The translations under genes and the position numbers were made by a program. The notes beneath the pieces were generated by a model. That model ran no database searches. It worked only from the letters and a program-made list of their open reading frames with translations, and was not told the DNA's origin. A stretch of DNA of 64,000 nucleotides from Gottfriedia acidiceleris (lineage in GTDB: Bacteria > Bacillota > Bacilli > Bacillales > Bacillaceae_G), in NCBI RefSeq assembly GCF_002128425.1, contig NZ_NESS01000005.1, forward strand, positions 62,001-126,000. Reading direction: 5' to 3'. Position 1 is the stretch's first letter. Each line of letters starts with the position of its first letter. This document shows positions 8,770-17,088 of this stretch, piece by piece.

Positions 8770-8895
8770 ATGCAAATTTTAATCTGTAAAGAATGCGAAG
8801 AAACTATTGAGTACGCGGAGTATAAAAAAGTTGTGAAAATCTATTCAACTTGTGAAAACTGCAAAAATGAAGCAGCAACTTCAACTTCAAAATAA
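8770..8895 (+). CDS. SR1P-family small peptide (GapA-binding type)
   Basis: A 41-codon gene: ATG at 8770 with TAGGAGGTG eight bases upstream, stop at 8893-8895. The product begins MQILICKECEETIEY and has two CxxC pairs (CKEC and CENC), the hallmark of SR1P. In B. subtilis SR1P is encoded on the dual-function small RNA SR1; the peptide binds glyceraldehyde-3-phosphate dehydrogenase GapA and the RNA base-pairs with ahrC mRNA. Family membership is a recognition call from length and the cysteine pattern. The transcript probably runs from just upstream of the ribosome site to the terminator at 9001-9032, so a dual-function RNA is also possible here. Confidence 0.75.
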   Translation: MQILICKECEETIEYAEYKKVVKIYSTCENCKNEAATSTSK

Positions 8896-9000
8896 CATAT
8901 ACACAAAAATATACGCTTATTTTGTAATCAAGACCTTATTTAAAAATACTTAATTTCTTAAGGTTTAACAAAATAATAATTAACATACTATTAAAAATGA

Positions 9001-9032
9001 AAAAAGGATCTTTCTTGTAGATCCTTTTTTTC
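9001..9032. terminator. bidirectional intrinsic terminator
   Basis: AAAAAGGATC and GATCCTTTTTTT form an A/T-flanked stem with a TTTCTTGTA loop. It ends the SR1P transcript and the opposing small membrane gene. Confidence 0.85.
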
Positions 9033-9056
9033 ATTTATATTTAACTAATACGTGTC

Positions 9057-9266
9057 TTAGTTGAATAAGCTTCCAAAAAGTATAAAAAATCCCAAAATAA
9101 AATAAGACCAATTTATTAATCGCATATATGTTCTCTTACTTTTTCCCCTTAAAACACCTTTGAATAAGTTTAGTTTCAAGAATAATTTGTCTATTAATCT
9201 AGTTGTTAAGATACATACTAAAAATAGTATCAAACTAAATACTAGAAATTTATAACCTTTTTCCAT
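9057..9266 (-). CDS. small hydrophobic protein (69 aa)
   Basis: A 69-aa protein with two transmembrane segments (FLVFSLILFLVCILTT and a C-terminal INWSYFILGFFILFG) joined by a basic linker. ATG at 9266 has AGGAG just upstream, tighter than ideal; a TTG six codons earlier (9284) lacks a ribosome site. The ATG lies inside a 32-codon ORF (9250-9348) in another frame, which suggests translational coupling. The family was not recognised. Confidence 0.5.
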   Translation of the reverse strand: MEKGYKFLVFSLILFLVCILTTRLIDKLFLKLNLFKGVLRGKSKRTYMRLINWSYFILGFFILFGSLFN

Positions 9267-9348
9267 TACTCCTGTGTATTTCAATAAAGGCTTTACGAAT
9301 ACTCTCTTCTTTAAGAAACTCTCTGATAGTCATTCTTTGAATTCCCAT
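9250..9348 (-). CDS. candidate 32-aa peptide overlapping the next gene
   Basis: ATG at 9348 has GGGGG eight bases upstream. It opens 32 codons beginning MGIQRMTIREFLKEES and ending HRSNGKRL. Its last six codons overlap the start of the small membrane protein gene. It may be a genuine microprotein or a leader that couples translation. No homology was recognised. Confidence 0.4.
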   Translation of the reverse strand: MGIQRMTIREFLKEESIRKAFIEIHRSNGKRL

Positions 9349-9385
9349 CCTATTTTCCCCCTTAGAGCCGAACCCTTTCTTTTTA

Positions 9386-9856
9386 TTAAAGTAAGCCTTC
9401 GTTAAAATAGTTAGAATCCTTAAACGAATTTATGATTGGAAGCTCAGATGGATTAATTTTAGATGGAAGGTCATTAAAACTAAAAAAGCATAGCTCTAGC
9501 ACTTCGCTTTCTTCTTTCTCTAATTCGCCCGTATATTCAGTACATATATAAGTCGAAATTACATTATATACCTCATCTCCGTGAGGATATTTATAATAAA
9601 ACTCTTTTCCAGAAAAAATGTTAAAAAACTTAAGGTTTAATGCTGTTATACCAGTTTCTTCCTTCAATTCTCTTTTAGCCACTTCTTCTAAATTTTCTCC
9701 TAACTCTAATGATCCACCAGGTAATCCCCAAGTATTATTATCTTTTCTTAATTGTAATAATACTCTCTTTTGTGAATCTAGTAGTATAACATTTGCGCCA
9801 GGCATTAAGATAGGTCTGCTGCCTACAACTTTTCTTAAATCCATAATATATCCCAT
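9386..9856 (-). CDS. Nudix hydrolase
   Basis: A 156-aa enzyme that hydrolyses a nucleoside diphosphate linked to another moiety. A perfect Nudix box spans residues 48-70: Gly48, Glu54, the REL-EE core (Arg62, Glu63, Glu66, Glu67) and Gly69. The fold is complete and there is no extra domain. ATG at 9856 follows GGGAG. A second ATG at residue 5 (MDLRK) is possible. The gene is followed by two small ORFs on the same strand, perhaps co-transcribed. The substrate is unknown. Confidence 0.82.
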   Translation of the reverse strand: MGYIMDLRKVVGSRPILMPGANVILLDSQKRVLLQLRKDNNTWGLPGGSLELGENLEEVAKRELKEETGITALNLKFFNIFSGKEFYYKYPHGDEVYNVISTYICTEYTGELEKEESEVLELCFFSFNDLPSKINPSELPIINSFKDSNYFNEGLL

Positions 9857-10133
9857 TTATTTTCTCCCTTATAAACAATGATAATATTTAATTTGACTGT
9901 ATCAAATAATTCCATATTATTCCACTAAACTACCACGTTATATAACCTAATATCAACAAGAAGCAATAGAAAAAGGAATATTTTACCAGTTAATATACAT
10001 ATATATAGTCTAGTTGTTCTAAATATAAACAACATGAGAAGTAACGCTTGTATGATAAAGGAAAAGATACAAGTGTTTGTTCTATCGGTCGCAGATTTAG
10101 ATGGATCTAAATTTTTTAAAAGGAGACAATTGA

Positions 10134-10538
10134 ATGAGGTTGAATCATTTAAATTTATGTGTTGATGATTTATCAGAAGCTAGACAATTCTTTGAAACAT
10201 TTTTTGATTTTAAATTTCTGGATCAAAAAGGTAAAGCTCTTGTAGTGTTGAGTGATGAGAATGGATTTATTCTCGTGTTAAGTGACCCAAAGGCATTTAA
10301 GAGACAAATAGAAATTAAATATCCTGAAACTTTTCATATTGGTTTTTTAGTGGATACGTCAAGTGAAGTCGATCAGCAGTATGACCGTTTAATAGCTGGG
10401 GGCATTCAAGTAGACAAGGAACCTTATCCGATGAGAGGTAATAGTTATGGTTTTTATTTCACAATTTTTAATAACTTATTGATTGAAGTTACTTGCCTTG
10501 ACTATAGAAATGGTAAAAAAAATTCAAATCTCAGGTGA
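10134..10538 (+). CDS. VOC superfamily (glyoxalase/bleomycin-resistance fold) protein
   Basis: A 134-aa protein with the paired beta-alpha-beta-beta-beta VOC fold: MRLNHLNLCVDDL at the start, HIGFLVDTS at the middle module start (about residue 64), and a C-terminal LLIEVTCLD carrying the acidic metal-ligand position. Potential ligands are His5, His64 and Glu119. Members include glyoxalases, dioxygenases and antibiotic-binding proteins, so function cannot be narrowed. ATG follows AAAGGAG. The gene is monocistronic with a terminator downstream. Confidence 0.75.
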   Translation: MRLNHLNLCVDDLSEARQFFETFFDFKFLDQKGKALVVLSDENGFILVLSDPKAFKRQIEIKYPETFHIGFLVDTSSEVDQQYDRLIAGGIQVDKEPYPMRGNSYGFYFTIFNNLLIEVTCLDYRNGKKNSNLR

Positions 10539-10560
10539 CACTCAGTCTTAAGTAATTAAT

Positions 10561-10612
10561 CGATACAAGCTCCTTCACAAGGCCTTATAGAGAGCTTGTA
10601 TCGATTTTATTG
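10561..10612 (+). terminator. intrinsic terminator
   Basis: CGATACAAGCTC (10561-10572) pairs exactly with GAGCTTGTATCG (10592-10603), then ATTTTATT. It closes the VOC gene. Confidence 0.75.
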
Positions 10613-10719
10613 TTATTTCAAGAACCAACTAGCAAGGGATCTATTCATTTGATCAATTATCCGCTAAAAAAACAACCACTGGAGTACTTCCTTGGTTGTT
10701 TAGACAAATTAATAATAAG

Positions 10720-12120
10720 TCACGGAACTATTTCAAAAATAGTACCCATGTTTAAATCCGTCACTTTCATAGAACCATAAACTGCTAAATAAATTTTTGT
10801 TTGATTTAAATTCGTACCTAAACCTACATAATAGGCAGGTTGAGATCCAAAGTCATAATCCGTTTGTATGACACTGTAATCACTTTGTTGACCATCCGAC
10901 CTTAATTTCGTATAAGCTAAAACCCCTTTAACCTGTGCTTGAGATCCCTTTCGTACTAAATCGGTAAATACGACGCTACCAGTTAAACTAGGTATTTCAT
11001 TCCCCATGTATGCCTGGACTCCTGTAAGTGCAGTTCCTTCGAATTTATCATGTCTTAGATCTTTATGAAAATAGCTAGTTAAAGGCTGAAGACGACTCGC
11101 TGAAAGTGTTACTGATTCATTGTAATAAGCTATTGTTTTCTTATCCAAATCTGAATTTTCAGCGCAGCCTTCTATTGTTGAGGTCGGAAAAGCACCTTCC
11201 CACCCTCTCCAGCCGAAGTTAATAAATCCTTCCATTTCAGTTTCAGAATTCATTTGGATTAACCGTGAGACTGGTATAGGTTTATAATGAACAAATGAAA
11301 AAAGCGACTCGACCATGTCCTGACCGACATTTCCTACATATTTAATATATTGATTATAAATTCTTTGATATGAAATACCTGTTATATTCCGAATACCTTT
11401 AGCCATTACTGTAAGAGTTTCTTGAATACTTGTTGGAAGTTCATTAAATCGACTGACAATAGGGGGATTATTGCCGTTTATATTTTTACTTACATCAATT
11501 TCAATTATTTTACCCGCAATTTCCAAATTGTCTTGGCTTAAGTTAAACGGATCATAGCCAGATCCACCATCTCCTGTTGTTAAAACAAGTTTACTTGTTT
11601 CAGGTGAAAAATTTAAGGTATTAAGACCATTATGATTCAAGAACGGTCTTCTGATGTTCAGCAATGTCCGTCGTTTTTGAGGCTGACCATTTGATTGTAG
11701 AACCCATTCTTCAACTGTATCAATATGATTATATTTAGTTTCTCTATCTAGCCATTTTAGATTTAATGTTTTAGGATTACACGGATTTGGTTTAAAATGG
11801 GTAGAAAGAGCATCTGGACCCTGAGATCCAGCTACTGAATAATGCAGATAAAACAACCCATTATGATAAAAATTAGGATGAAATGCTAGCCCAAGTAATC
11901 CGCGTTCATCATAGCCTCCCTCCTCACCTAATTTTAATACCCGAGGGCGAATATCTAAAAAAGTCCTGATTTCTCCATTTCCTATGTAAAAGATCTCTCC
12001 TACCTGTGTTGCAATAAATAATCTTTCAACTGAATCACCTGGAAGTATGGTTGTTTTCAGTACGGTCGGTAAATTAATTTTACTAACAATAGGACGTAAT
12101 TTAACATTAACTTTTAACAC
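10720..12120 (-). CDS. PQQ-type glucose/sorbosone dehydrogenase-like beta-propeller protein
   Basis: A 466-aa protein with the soluble glucose/sorbosone dehydrogenase propeller pattern: ERLFIATQVGEIFYI near residue 32, the signature RGLLGLAFHPNF (about 73-84), NHNGLNTLNFSPE then LTTGDGGSGYDP (about 162-190), and INFGWRGWEG late. There is no signal peptide or lipobox, unusual because most relatives are exported; it may act in the cytoplasm or have lost its leader. The start is GTG at 12120: an in-frame TAG precedes it directly, and AAGGAGG lies 11 bases upstream. PQQ dependence is not certain and no PQQ genes are near. Confidence 0.68.
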   Translation of the reverse strand: MLKVNVKLRPIVSKINLPTVLKTTILPGDSVERLFIATQVGEIFYIGNGEIRTFLDIRPRVLKLGEEGGYDERGLLGLAFHPNFYHNGLFYLHYSVAGSQGPDALSTHFKPNPCNPKTLNLKWLDRETKYNHIDTVEEWVLQSNGQPQKRRTLLNIRRPFLNHNGLNTLNFSPETSKLVLTTGDGGSGYDPFNLSQDNLEIAGKIIEIDVSKNINGNNPPIVSRFNELPTSIQETLTVMAKGIRNITGISYQRIYNQYIKYVGNVGQDMVESLFSFVHYKPIPVSRLIQMNSETEMEGFINFGWRGWEGAFPTSTIEGCAENSDLDKKTIAYYNESVTLSASRLQPLTSYFHKDLRHDKFEGTALTGVQAYMGNEIPSLTGSVVFTDLVRKGSQAQVKGVLAYTKLRSDGQQSDYSVIQTDYDFGSQPAYYVGLGTNLNQTKIYLAVYGSMKVTDLNMGTIFEIVP

Positions 12121-12283
12121 CTAACAAAACACCTCCTTCATATTATTTTCTTCTATAAATTATGATTGGAATAGTTCTATTAGTACCGAAATTCATTTCT
12201 AAGAACGATGATATACAAAATAGAAATATATATACTTTCTTGTTAAAATAAGGGACATATTTTAATTGAAAGGAAGAAGTAAT

Positions 12284-12610
12284 TTGATAACTGCAATATT
12301 TGTTTTTTTATTAGCCGGTTTAGCTGAAATCGGTGGAGGATACCTTATATGGTTATGGCTAAGAGAAGGTCAATCTGCATATTTGGGATTAATCGGAGGG
12401 GTTATTTTGGCACTTTATGGTGTCATTGCAACGTTTCAAATTTTCCCATCATTTGGTAGAGTTTACGCTGCCTATGGAGGTGTATTTATCGTTCTTTCAA
12501 TTTTATGGGGCTGGGGTGTTGATAAAAAATCACCTGATTTCTATGATTGGATTGGTGCAGCAATCTGTTTAATCGGTGTGTCTGTCATTTTATGGGCACC
12601 CCGTAATTAA
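12284..12610 (+). CDS. YnfA family (UPF0060) membrane protein
   Basis: A 108-aa protein with four transmembrane helices, related to small multidrug-resistance type transporters. Family motifs are [18 protein letters not shown] near the start, [20 protein letters not shown] and GWGVD with a C-terminal DWIGA. The start chosen is TTG at 12284, because AAAGGAAG lies seven bases upstream and the resulting length fits the family. An in-frame TTG at 12266 has no ribosome site. Transport activity is not established for the family. Confidence 0.85.
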   Translation: MITAIFVFLLAGLAEIGGGYLIWLWLREGQSAYLGLIGGVILALYGVIATFQIFPSFGRVYAAYGGVFIVLSILWGWGVDKKSPDFYDWIGAAICLIGVSVILWAPRN

Positions 12611-12712
12611 TTATTGCCATTTTTTTATTTAACGATTTTAAAGGATAGTACGATAAGAAATTGAACTATTAATTAAGTGAATTAATACTTTTATTATTGG
12701 GAGTGAAAAAAA

Positions 12713-13090
12713 TTGTCATTACAAGTAGGCGATATTATTACATTTGAGCGAACTTTTACAGTAGAAGACGTTGAATTGTTTACGAAGGTTTCTGGTGATG
12801 CAGGCTCACATCATGTTACTCCTGATGAACAAGGGAGACTTGTCATTCAAGGTTTGTTGACTGCAACTTTACCAACTAAAATAGGTGGAGATCACAATGT
12901 ACTAGCGCGAACAGTTAATTTTGAATTTTTAAGACCAGTTTATACAGAAGACACGATCCAGTGTGAAGTTACAATAGAGAAATTTGAAATACAAGAGAAT
13001 AGAAAATCCATTTTGGCATCCTTCTTATGTACAAATCAGAAGGAAAAACTAGTATTACGTGGAAGCTTTGCAGGAGTAATATTAAAATAG
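12713..13090 (+). CDS. MaoC-like hot-dog dehydratase domain protein
   Basis: A 125-aa single-domain hot-dog protein. The N-terminus (VGDIITFERTFTVEDVELFTKVSGD) matches (R)-specific enoyl-CoA hydratases of the MaoC/PhaJ type. The usual catalytic Asp-x4-His reads as D29 with SHHV, and RPVYTEDTI forms the conserved second strand. Such enzymes hydrate enoyl-CoA or thioesters. TTG at 12713 follows GGGAGTG. It stands alone, so its pathway is unknown. Confidence 0.72.
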   Translation: MSLQVGDIITFERTFTVEDVELFTKVSGDAGSHHVTPDEQGRLVIQGLLTATLPTKIGGDHNVLARTVNFEFLRPVYTEDTIQCEVTIEKFEIQENRKSILASFLCTNQKEKLVLRGSFAGVILK

Positions 13091-13240
13091 GATGCTAGAG
13101 CCCAAAGAGAAATGCGGGAGCCTAAAGTGCCTCCTCAAGGAAGCGAAAATGACGAGTAGGCACAAGAATATTGCTCCAATGAAAGCGAGTATCCTCAAGT
13201 GAAAATAAACATTCTTCTTTCCAAAAAACAAATCAAATGT
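13091..13240. repeat. structured intergenic element, possible interspersed repeat
   Basis: A GC-richer patch (13095-13200) contains GTGCCTCCTC and GAGTAGGCAC about 18 bases apart, a good hairpin, plus AGCCCAAAG and GAGCCTAAAG motifs. No reading frame is apparent. It looks like the small intergenic repeats of Bacillaceae, but a second copy was not found here. Confidence 0.3.
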
Positions 13241-13252
13241 TTAAACAATCTA

Positions 13253-13525
13253 TTAATTTTGATATAAAGACTGTAATGCCAAATGTTCTAAATCTTTTTT
13301 TACATATATATCATATTGAGTATTCTCATTAAATCTCCTACCACTAAAATTCATCGGTAATTTTGTCTTATACTCAATTCCATTCTTCTTTAATTTACCT
13401 ATAATAATAAAATAGTTTTGATAACCATACGTAGTATATATTAACTTCCACTTCCGGTTTAAATATAAATGAATGAAACAATACAGTACTATAATGACTA
13501 ATAAATAGATTGCTAGATATAACAT
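13253..13525 (-). CDS. hypothetical single-pass membrane protein (90 aa)
   Basis: ATG at 13525 has GGAGGG seven bases upstream. Residues 1-21 form a transmembrane segment (MLYLAIYLLVIIVLYCFIHL), followed by a soluble part rich in Tyr and Lys. The family was not recognised. It ends about 125 bp upstream of the terminator region of the aldehyde dehydrogenase on the same strand and is probably a separate transcript. Confidence 0.55.
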   Translation of the reverse strand: MLYLAIYLLVIIVLYCFIHLYLNRKWKLIYTTYGYQNYFIIIGKLKKNGIEYKTKLPMNFSGRRFNENTQYDIYVKKDLEHLALQSLYQN

Positions 13526-13631
13526 ATTTAGTCCCTCCAATTTATACTGTTTATTTAACATATTAAATTGCTACTAGTTTTTATGTATGGATTTTAGAAA
13601 TTTATTATTTTTATTGCTTTCTATTAAAATA

Positions 13632-13668
13632 AAAAACACTCCAGTAAATGAATACTGGAGTGTAAAAG
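13632..13668. terminator. intrinsic terminator
   Basis: ACACTCCAGTA and TACTGGAGTGT form an 11-bp stem with A/T flanks, directly after the aldehyde dehydrogenase stop codon. Confidence 0.8.
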
Positions 13669-13670
13669 TT

Positions 13671-15188
13671 TTAAAAGAATCCTAGTTTACTCGGAGAATA
13701 ACTAACTAGCATATTCTTTGTATTTTGATAGTGGTCCAACATCATTTTATGAGTTTCACGACCTACACCTGAATTTTTATACCCACCAAATGCAGCATGT
13801 GCAGGATATGCGTGATAGCAGTTTACCCAAACTCGACCTGCTTCGATGTTGCGTCCGAATCGATAAGCAGTATCCATATCCCGAGTCCAAACACCTGCTC
13901 CTAATCCGTATAATGTATCATTTGCAATTTCCAATGCCTCTTCTTTTGTTTTAAATGTAGTAACCGAAACAACAGGACCAAAAATTTCTTCCTGGAATAC
14001 TCTCATTTTATTGTTCCCTTTAAAAATTGTAGGATTTACATAGAAACCATCTTTCAATTCTCCATCAAGAACATTACGACTACCACCAACTAAAACTTCT
14101 GCACCTTCATTTTTTCCAATTTCAAAATAAGATAAAATCTTATTCAATTGCTCGTGCGAAGCTTGAGAGCCAATCATTGTTTGAGGATCCAATGGATTTC
14201 CTTGTTTAATCGCTTTAACTCGTTTTACCGCTCTATCCATAAATTCCTCGTAGATAGATTCATGAATAAGCGCTCTTGAAGGACATGTACATACTTCTCC
14301 CTGATTTAAAGCAAACATAGTAAAGCCTTCAAGTGCTTTATCGAAAAACTCTTCATTGTCTACTACATCTTCAAAGAATATATTAGGAGATTTACCACCT
14401 AATTCTAACGTTACAGGAATTAAATTTTTTGAAGCATATTCCATAATTAGTCGGCCAGTTGAAGTTTCACCTGTAAAAGCAATTTTCGCAATTCGATCAC
14501 TTGAAGCTAATGGTTTACCCGCTTCAAGTCCAAATCCATTTACAACGTTAACAACTCCAGGTGGCAATAAATCTTGAATTAATTCCATTAAAACTAACAC
14601 AGAAGTTGGCGTTTGCTCTGCCGGTTTTAGAACAACACAATTTCCTGCAGCTAGTGCAGGTGCAAGCTTCCATACAGCCATTAAAATAGGGAAGTTCCAC
14701 GGAATAATTTGTCCGACAACCCCTAATGGCTCTTTATAATGATAAGCAACTGTATCACCATCAAGTTCACCGAGCGATCCTTCTTGTGACCTGATACATC
14801 CGGCAAAATAACGGAAATGGTCAATTGCTAGAGGAATATCAGCAGCTAAAGTTTCACGTACAGGTTTACCATTTTCCCAAGTTTCTGCCACAGCAAGATA
14901 TTCTTTATTTGCTTCCATACGATCAGCAATCTTATGTAAAATATTTGCCCTATCGGTTACTGAAGTTCTTCCCCATTTACCTTTTGCACGATGTGCCGCG
15001 TCAAGTGCTTTTTCAATGTCCTCTGAAGTCGATCTTGCCACCTCGCAAAAGACTTGTCCAGTTACTGGCGATACATTTCCAAAGTACTGTTCCCTTACTG
15101 GTCTTACCCATTCCCCACCTATAAAATTGTCATAACGATTTTTAAACGTAATTAATGAACCCGATTTTCCAGGTGTTGCAAATACCAT
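13671..15188 (-). CDS. NAD-dependent aldehyde dehydrogenase
   Basis: A full-length 505-aa class-3-fold aldehyde dehydrogenase that oxidises aldehydes to acids with NAD(P)+. Visible are the oxyanion/cofactor motif [27 protein letters not shown], the general base in [15 protein letters not shown], and the catalytic cysteine in [14 protein letters not shown] (about residue 305). The C-terminal [14 protein letters not shown] is also intact. The sequence resembles the AldA/ExaC acetaldehyde dehydrogenases that work with alcohol dehydrogenases. No alcohol dehydrogenase or regulator is adjacent. The gene is monocistronic. Confidence 0.9.
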   Translation of the reverse strand: MVFATPGKSGSLITFKNRYDNFIGGEWVRPVREQYFGNVSPVTGQVFCEVARSTSEDIEKALDAAHRAKGKWGRTSVTDRANILHKIADRMEANKEYLAVAETWENGKPVRETLAADIPLAIDHFRYFAGCIRSQEGSLGELDGDTVAYHYKEPLGVVGQIIPWNFPILMAVWKLAPALAAGNCVVLKPAEQTPTSVLVLMELIQDLLPPGVVNVVNGFGLEAGKPLASSDRIAKIAFTGETSTGRLIMEYASKNLIPVTLELGGKSPNIFFEDVVDNEEFFDKALEGFTMFALNQGEVCTCPSRALIHESIYEEFMDRAVKRVKAIKQGNPLDPQTMIGSQASHEQLNKILSYFEIGKNEGAEVLVGGSRNVLDGELKDGFYVNPTIFKGNNKMRVFQEEIFGPVVSVTTFKTKEEALEIANDTLYGLGAGVWTRDMDTAYRFGRNIEAGRVWVNCYHAYPAHAAFGGYKNSGVGRETHKMMLDHYQNTKNMLVSYSPSKLGFF

Positions 15189-15350
15189 AATGATTCCCCC
15201 TTAATAGCTTGTCTATATAAGCTATGAAAAGGTACCAATAACTATGACTAATAATACATCTTTAATTTAAAAGAAATATTTTGATTCAAAACGAATAATT
15301 AGATAGAATAATAGAAGTGTTAAAAATCTGTTAGAAAATGAGGGGTAACT

Positions 15351-16169
15351 GTGCGTAAAAACATCGTAGATATTTTATATCTCCTTGTTGGATCAGCAAT
15401 ATTTGCAGTCGGTGTTAACTTCTTTGCAATACCGAATAAATTAGCTGAGGGTGGCTTTACCGGCATTACGATGATTACTTATTACCTATTTAACTGGTCA
15501 CCTGATGTCGTATATTTTGTATTAAATGCTTCATTGTTAATAATTGGATATAAATATTTAAAGAAACAACTAATTTTATATACAGTTATTTCTATAGTAG
15601 CTATTTCATTTTTCTTACGTATTACGGACGGTTATGGCGTACCAACAAGCGAAACTTTACTAGGTACTATTTTTGCTGGTGTTTTAATTGGACTAGGGTT
15701 AGGAATTGTATTCCGAGCGGGTGGTACAACAGGTGGTTCTACGGTTCTTGCTCAAATGGTTCATCAATCCTTCGGGTGGAGCATTAGTAAATCATTACTA
15801 TTATTCGATCTAATTGTCGTTTTAGGCGGCTATTTTGTAATCGGCTTCGAGAAAACGTTATATACTGTCATTTCTATTTATATCGGTATTAAAGTTTTGG
15901 ATTTTATAATGGAAGGATTAAATCCGAAAAAAGCGATTACGATTATTTCAGATCAAGCTAATGAAATTGCACAAATTGTATCAAATGAAATGAATCGAGG
16001 CGTAACAATCTATCCTGCAAAAGGCCATTTCTCAGGCTTAAGAAAAGAATCACTATACATTATTGTTAGCAATAAAGAATTATTTGAACTTAAAAAAATA
16101 ATTCACGCAATCGACCCAAAAGCGTTTGTCGTTATTCATGATGTAAATGATGTGTTGAAAGCAAGTTAA
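15351..16169 (+). CDS. YitT family membrane protein (DUF161/DUF2179)
   Basis: A 272-aa protein with five or six N-terminal transmembrane helices in the YitT domain (about residues 5-205; AEGGFTGITMITYYLF and FRAGGTTGGSTVLAQM are typical Gly-rich signatures) and a cytoplasmic C-terminal DUF2179 domain (about 215-270, GVTIYPAKGHFSG). GTG at 15351 follows GAGGGG. Members are common in Bacilli and lack an assigned substrate. The gene is monocistronic with a terminator. Confidence 0.85.
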   Translation: MRKNIVDILYLLVGSAIFAVGVNFFAIPNKLAEGGFTGITMITYYLFNWSPDVVYFVLNASLLIIGYKYLKKQLILYTVISIVAISFFLRITDGYGVPTSETLLGTIFAGVLIGLGLGIVFRAGGTTGGSTVLAQMVHQSFGWSISKSLLLFDLIVVLGGYFVIGFEKTLYTVISIYIGIKVLDFIMEGLNPKKAITIISDQANEIAQIVSNEMNRGVTIYPAKGHFSGLRKESLYIIVSNKELFELKKIIHAIDPKAFVVIHDVNDVLKAS

Positions 16170-16188
16170 AAGGTTTAGGAAAAGCAAA

Positions 16189-16233
16189 AAACAAATCGCG
16201 TTAAGTACTCAAACTTAAGTGATTTGTTTTTTT
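16189..16233 (+). terminator. intrinsic terminator
   Basis: AAACAAATC-(GCG)-TTAAGT pairs with ACTTAAG-TGATTTGTTT, followed by T7. It closes the YitT-family gene. Confidence 0.75.
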
Positions 16234-16431
16234 ATGCACTTATGGTCCATTTTTTTAAATCGAAATCATATTTCAATAGTTTGTAACATCTTTTTCCGTT
16301 AATATATGAAATAATTGGTAAAGTCGAATTGTAAAGCAGTAGGTGGTAGAACAAATATTATTTTATAAAAATATTAAAAAGTCATAAAAATTAAACTCAT
16401 GTACAGGTTGATTTGAAGGAGATTCTCTAAA

Positions 16432-17013
16432 ATGGAAAAAATGATCGATTTCAATGGATGTATATTATATGGATCTATAATTATATTATTAATGATATTA
16501 TTTGTTTTAAAAATAAAATTCAAAAAAGATATTGTATATTTATTCTTTTTCTCTATTATGTATATCTATTTATGTTATGTTTTAAAGTATACTCAATTTC
16601 CAATCTATGTATCTCAAACTTACAAGAATATGTTTGGGCTACATGCATGGAAAAATTTGAATCTAGTTCCTCTTATACACCTTACAAAAGAGGATTTTGA
16701 GACTTCTCTACTTAATGTTTTGATGACAATTCCATTTGGATTTGGACTTCCTTTTATTACAAAGAGTACATTTAAAAAAATAGCCATAGCGGGATTATTG
16801 ATAGGAGTCATAATTGAGTCATTGCAGGGGATTATTGCACTACTTAATGGTTTCTCTCATAGAGTTGTTGATATGAATGACGTTATATTTAATTTTACAG
16901 GAACGATAATTGGATATTGTATTTTTAAATTATTTTCTAATCTTTATAAGTTAATTATAAAAAAAGCTAAAATACAATTAAACTCGTTATTAAAACATAT
17001 ATATGATGCATAA
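16432..17013 (+). CDS. VanZ family protein
   Basis: A 193-aa membrane protein with four to five helices. The VanZ-like core is NLVPLI (about residue 78), the helix with NVLMTIPFGFGLPF, and the ending SLQGIIALLNGFSHRVVDMNDVIFNFTG, which carries the family-typical Arg/Asp polar motif. VanZ gives low-level teicoplanin resistance in enterococci, but most chromosomal relatives have no known role. ATG follows GAAGGAGA. It is monocistronic. Confidence 0.8.
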   Translation: MEKMIDFNGCILYGSIIILLMILFVLKIKFKKDIVYLFFFSIMYIYLCYVLKYTQFPIYVSQTYKNMFGLHAWKNLNLVPLIHLTKEDFETSLLNVLMTIPFGFGLPFITKSTFKKIAIAGLLIGVIIESLQGIIALLNGFSHRVVDMNDVIFNFTGTIIGYCIFKLFSNLYKLIIKKAKIQLNSLLKHIYDA

Positions 17014-17030
17014 AAAATGATTTTATTAAA

Positions 17031-17073
17031 AAAACGCCTAGAATCTTTTTACTAACATTCTAAGGCGTTTTAA
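17031..17073. terminator. intrinsic terminator
   Basis: AAAACGCCTAGAAT pairs with ATTCTAAGGCGTTTT with one mismatch. It is bidirectional between VanZ and the convergent ABC-F gene. Confidence 0.8.
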
Positions 17074-17088
17074 TTTTAAAGAATCGTT

